From Halostella litorea (lineage in GTDB: Archaea > Halobacteriota > Halobacteria > Halobacteriales > Natronoarchaeaceae): a stretch of DNA of 64,000 bases. Under the pieces are notes generated by a model. The model saw only the letters and a list, made by a program, of their open reading frames with translations. It was not told the DNA's origin and ran no database searches. The position numbers were made by a program, and so were the translations under genes. The DNA lies in the NCBI RefSeq assembly GCF_004785955.1, contig NZ_SJER01000004.1, forward strand, positions 248,001 to 312,000, in the 5' to 3' direction. This document shows positions 61,571 through 64,000 of the stretch, in pieces (the first letter of the stretch is position 1; each line of letters opens with the position of its first letter).

Positions 61571-62641
61571 CTAGTCCAGCGTGACCGTCGTCCCCGACGC
61601 CGCCGATTCGTGGAGGGCTTCGAGGACGCGCATGTCGTAGCGGCCGTGTTCCCCGTCCGCGTAGATCGGCTCGCCCGAGAGCACGCGGTCGGCGAAGTAG
61701 TCGAACTCCTCGGTCATCTCGTTGACGTCGTCCGCCGACGCCGAGAACTCCCGGTCGCCGGTTTCGAGCGAGAGCGCACACTCCATGTGGAACGCCGGCG
61801 AGAGCGTGAGTTGCCCCTCGGTCCCCGTGATCGTCAGTTCGGTGTCCTCGTAGGCGTTCTGCGTCGCGGTGAACGCCGCGTGGACGCCGTCGTCGTAGAC
61901 GGCGGTGGCCGTCGAGCGCTCGTCAGGGACGTCCGCGAAGGCGTCGTGGGTCGACGCCATCTGGGCCTGCACCGAGACCGGGTCCGAGTCGAGGACGAAC
62001 CGCGTCGTGTTGATCGGATAGATGCCCAGGTCCATCATCGACGTCCCGTAGCCGGTCGCGTCCGGGTCGAGCCGCCACTGGTCCGGGTCGTCGATGATCG
62101 AGAGCAGCGACTGCGAGTTGTTCCCGTATACCTGAACCGGCTCGCCGATGGCCCCGCTCTGGACCAGTTCGCGCGCTCGCCGCACCGCCGGCTCCGTATG
62201 CATCCGGTAGGCGACCATCAGCGGGATCCCGCCGTCGTCGGCCGCCTCGACCATCCGGTCGGCGCGCTCGACGCTCGCCTCCATCGGCTTCTCGCAGAGC
62301 ACGGCCTTGCCGAGGTCGGCGGCCGTCTCGACGTATTCGAGGTGGTAGGCGTTGGGCGTCGCGACGTAGACGGCGTCGTACTCGTCGCTCGCCTCGCCGT
62401 CGTGGTACTCCGCGCCGGAGATTGCGTGGGGTACGTCGGCCTCGTCCGCGAACCGCTCCGCTTTCTCCCGCGAGCGGCTCACGAGCACCGTCGCCTCGCA
62501 GAGGTCCGTGTCCCGGATCGCGGGGATGGCCTCGTCGATGGTCCACCAGCCGAGCCCGACGAGCGCGAGCCTGAGCGTTCCCTCCGTCGTCCCCTGCCAG
62601 TCCCGTTCCGTGAACGAGTCGACCGTTTCTGGGATACCCAT
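61571..62641 (-). CDS. xdh: D-xylose 1-dehydrogenase (Gfo6/Xdh-type, GFO/IDH/MocA family)
   Basis: A 356-residue Gfo/Idh/MocA oxidoreductase: cofactor loop VGLGWWTIDEAIPAI, DAVYVATPNAYHL, the EKP catalytic motif LCEKPMEASVERADRM, YRMHTEPAVRRA and MDLGIYPINTTRF. The FTERDWQ...LALVGLGWWT start and these stretches match the haloarchaeal Gfo6 D-xylose dehydrogenase pattern as I recall it (xylose plus NADP to xylono-lactone). The ATG at 62641 has a TATA box (ATTTATG, 62666-62672) at leaderless distance. Confidence 0.84.
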   Translation of the reverse strand: MGIPETVDSFTERDWQGTTEGTLRLALVGLGWWTIDEAIPAIRDTDLCEATVLVSRSREKAERFADEADVPHAISGAEYHDGEASDEYDAVYVATPNAYHLEYVETAADLGKAVLCEKPMEASVERADRMVEAADDGGIPLMVAYRMHTEPAVRRARELVQSGAIGEPVQVYGNNSQSLLSIIDDPDQWRLDPDATGYGTSMMDLGIYPINTTRFVLDSDPVSVQAQMASTHDAFADVPDERSTATAVYDDGVHAAFTATQNAYEDTELTITGTEGQLTLSPAFHMECALSLETGDREFSASADDVNEMTEEFDYFADRVLSGEPIYADGEHGRYDMRVLEALHESAASGTTVTLD

Positions 62642-62665
62642 ACCACGCCTTCGGCGGGGAAGTGT

Positions 62666-62672
62666 CATAAAT
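62666..62672 (-). promoter_or_regulatory. xdh TATA box
   Basis: ATTTATG on the minus strand lies 25-31 nt before the xdh ATG. Confidence 0.55.
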
Positions 62673-62706
62673 GGTCATGCCTCGACGCTGGTTTCGACGA
62701 ACGTCG

Positions 62707-62713
62707 TATAAAG
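62707..62713 (+). promoter_or_regulatory. TATA box of the small zinc-ribbon gene
   Basis: TATAAAG lies 32-38 nt before the ATG at 62745. Confidence 0.5.
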
Positions 62714-62744
62714 AATTATGTGTCCGTCGAACACACCGACCCGT

Positions 62745-62846
62745 ATGCGCTGGAAGTGCCCACGGTGTTCCGGTAGCGTGAAGCGTAGAAACGGCTCGCT
62801 CGTCTGTGATACCTGTGGCCACGCGCCCAGACACGGCGCGGACTGA
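62745..62846 (+). CDS. 33-residue CPxC zinc-ribbon micro-protein
   Basis: A 33-residue protein with two Cys pairs at canonical spacing: KCPRC near the N-terminus and CDTC 13 residues later, with a basic loop (SVKRRNG) between them. Haloarchaea are known to encode many CPxCG zinc-finger micro-proteins under 70 residues with roles in adaptation and regulation. It has a TATA box at a suitable distance and is divergent from xdh. Too short for standard gene callers, it would often be missed. A role as a local regulator is speculation. Confidence 0.65.
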   Translation: MRWKCPRCSGSVKRRNGSLVCDTCGHAPRHGAD

Positions 62847-62957
62847 CCGCTCGCCGAGCAGTCGGTCCGGGTCGGTGCGGTGCGCGCGGTCGAACCATGA
62901 GGGTCCGGGGTCGTCGGTGTCCCGCCTGCCGACACGGGCGGGTCGGGTGGCCGTCGG

Positions 62958-63827
62958 CTACAGCTGTTCGACGGGGTTCACCAGCGTCCCGACGTTCTCG
63001 ATCTCGATGTTGACGACGTCGCCCTCCTCCAGGGTGAAGCCGTCCGGCGGGATGATCGACGTCCCGGTCAGGAGCGCGGTCGACTCGGGGACGTAGTTGT
63101 AGCGGCGGAAGAACTCCGCCAGTTCGTCGCAGGTCCGGACCATCTCGCTCGTCGACGTCGACTCCGTGAACGCGACGTCGCCGTCGCGCTCGATGGTGAG
63201 CGTCATCTCGACGTCGTGGGGGTCGCCGATGGTCTCCTCGGTGACGATGCAGGGCCCGATCGCGCAGCTCTTGTCGTAGATCTTGCTCTGCGGGAGGTAG
63301 AGGAGGTTCTCGCGTTCGATCTCGCGGCTACAGACGTCGTTGCCGACGGTGTAACCGACGATCTCCCCGTCGTGGAGCACCATCGTGAACTCGGGTTCCG
63401 GCACGTCCCAGTCGGAGTCCCCGCGGATGCCGACGGCGTCGTCCGGGCCGACCGTCCGCGTCGGCGTCGCCTTGAAGTACACCTCGGGGCGGTCGCCCTC
63501 GTACGCGCCAAGGTACGCCTCCTCCAGGCCGCCTTCCCCCTCGCGGGACTCCTGACTGATGGCGTACGTGACGCCCGCGCCCCACACCTCGTCGGGGTCG
63601 AAGGGCCGGATCAGGTTGTCACGGACCGTCTCACGGTCGATATCCGGCGCGTCCGCGAGGTGGCGGCGCGCGACGTCGTCGACGTTCTGGTCCGTCAGCG
63701 ACGCGGCGTCGGCGAGTTGCATAAACGAACTCGGCCCGGGCTCCGTCGCCGTCAGGTCGTACGTGCCCTCCCCGTCCTCCGCAATGAGCGACACAGTTTC
63801 GTCTCTCTGTATGCGGTAGTATCGCAT
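62958..63827 (-). CDS. xacE: 2-keto-3-deoxypentonate dehydratase (FAH family, XacE/KdxD type)
   Basis: A 289-residue fumarylacetoacetate-hydrolase-fold enzyme: VWGAGVTYAISQESR, EVYFKATPTRTVGPDDAV, metal ligands in PEPEFTMVLHDG, YTVGNDVCSREIERENLLYLPQSKIYDKSCAIGP and LLTGTSIIPPDGFTLEEGDVV. In haloarchaea this group dehydrates 2-keto-3-deoxy-xylonate/arabinonate to 2-oxoglutarate semialdehyde, the step before XacF. With the Xdh-type gene and the transporter it gives most of an oxidative pentose pathway; a xylonate dehydratase and lactonase are not seen locally. A TATA box (ATATTTA, 63852-63858) precedes the ATG at leaderless distance. Confidence 0.85.
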   Translation of the reverse strand: MRYYRIQRDETVSLIAEDGEGTYDLTATEPGPSSFMQLADAASLTDQNVDDVARRHLADAPDIDRETVRDNLIRPFDPDEVWGAGVTYAISQESREGEGGLEEAYLGAYEGDRPEVYFKATPTRTVGPDDAVGIRGDSDWDVPEPEFTMVLHDGEIVGYTVGNDVCSREIERENLLYLPQSKIYDKSCAIGPCIVTEETIGDPHDVEMTLTIERDGDVAFTESTSTSEMVRTCDELAEFFRRYNYVPESTALLTGTSIIPPDGFTLEEGDVVNIEIENVGTLVNPVEQL

Positions 63828-63851
63828 ATCCCCACGTGTACTACCGACCGG

Positions 63852-63858
63852 TAAATAT
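63852..63858 (-). promoter_or_regulatory. xacE TATA box
   Basis: ATATTTA on the minus strand lies 25-31 nt before the xacE ATG. Confidence 0.55.
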
Positions 63859-63919
63859 CTTTGTGTTTCGGCTGAATCTAAGCGTCCGGTGATGCCGGAC
63901 GGCGATCCTGCTGAGATTT

Positions 63920-63938
63920 ACGAACATATGGTTGTAAA
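63920..63938 (+). promoter_or_regulatory. ACGAACATA-N4-TGTAAA motif, copy 2
   Basis: Sequence ACGAACATA TGGT TGTAAA, matching the copy at 57721-57739 in all 15 defined bases. It sits between xacE and a probable rightward gene starting near 63965. Confidence 0.55.
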
Positions 63939-63964
63939 CTAACCCTGAGAGGGGATCGATCCCG

Positions 63965-64000
63965 ATGGTCCCGTCGGGGCCCGTTCCGGCGATGGCGGAA
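63965..64000 (+). CDS. Possible start of a rightward gene, cut by the window end
   Basis: An ATG at 63965 opens a frame that runs to the window end (begins MVPSGPVPAMAE). The TGTAAAC of the upstream motif lies about 30 nt before it and could act as its TATA element. Twelve codons are too few to identify it. Confidence 0.3.
   Translation, partial: MVPSGPVPAMAE

Overview
The window is chromosomal or megaplasmid DNA of a halophilic archaeon (class Halobacteria). The evidence is high GC, very acidic proteins, TAT-type lipoprotein signals, HTH-10/Bat-type and HalX regulators, and TATA boxes about 25-32 nt before many start codons (leaderless transcripts). No rRNA, tRNA, CRISPR array or intact insertion sequence is visible. 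I do not assign a genus.

Layout. 0-18 kb is catabolic: a truncated M24 peptidase-like gene; an EthD tandem-domain protein with an HD protein; a methyltransferase, an SDR epimerase, a ThDP enzyme and an LLM flavoenzyme; a galactonate-dehydratase-type enolase with an IclR regulator; an orphan 2-oxoacid dehydrogenase E1 alpha/beta pair; and a branched-chain-type ABC importer with a fused LivHM permease, followed by an FAD-linked lactate/glycolate-type oxidase. 18-24 kb is an aerobic phenylacetate region: an HTH-10 regulator, a MaoC hydratase, paaABCD with paaD split into a MIP18 gene and a 56-residue zinc-ribbon gene, paaI and paaK. 24-34 kb is a signalling island: an MMPL transporter, a PAS-GAF-HTH10 regulator, two histidine kinases, a winged-helix protein, a HalX response regulator and an orphan sugar-type binding lipoprotein. 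Three of its promoters share an ATAGCTAG box.

34-36.5 kb holds a BolA/CGFS-glutaredoxin pair and a ParA-type partition operon. Upstream of parA is an array of about 23 units of a 13-bp repeat (CAGT-N3-ACTG plus 2 bp) that looks like its centromere and operator. 36.5-48.7 kb looks like an archaeal ectoine/compatible-solute catabolism region: a metal-ligand-free M24 protein of the ectoine hydrolase (DoeA/EutD) type, two M20 deacylases, a threonine-dehydratase-like enzyme, class V and class III aminotransferases and a BCCT transporter. It is interrupted by a vapBC module and a 2-hydroxyacid dehydrogenase.

48.9-51 kb is an ABC-2 exporter. 51.8-64 kb is an oxidative pentose region: a five-gene importer in the order xacGHIJK (two ATPases), a semialdehyde dehydrogenase (xacF type), a UspA protein, a GntP permease, a Gfo6/Xdh-type D-xylose dehydrogenase, and an FAH-fold 2-keto-3-deoxypentonate dehydratase (xacE type). 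Two intergenic regions here share the motif ACGAACATA-N4-TGTAAA, a possible regulon operator. A 33-residue CPxC zinc-ribbon gene lies in the xdh promoter region.

Assignments rest on sequence motifs and remembered family patterns. No database search was run.
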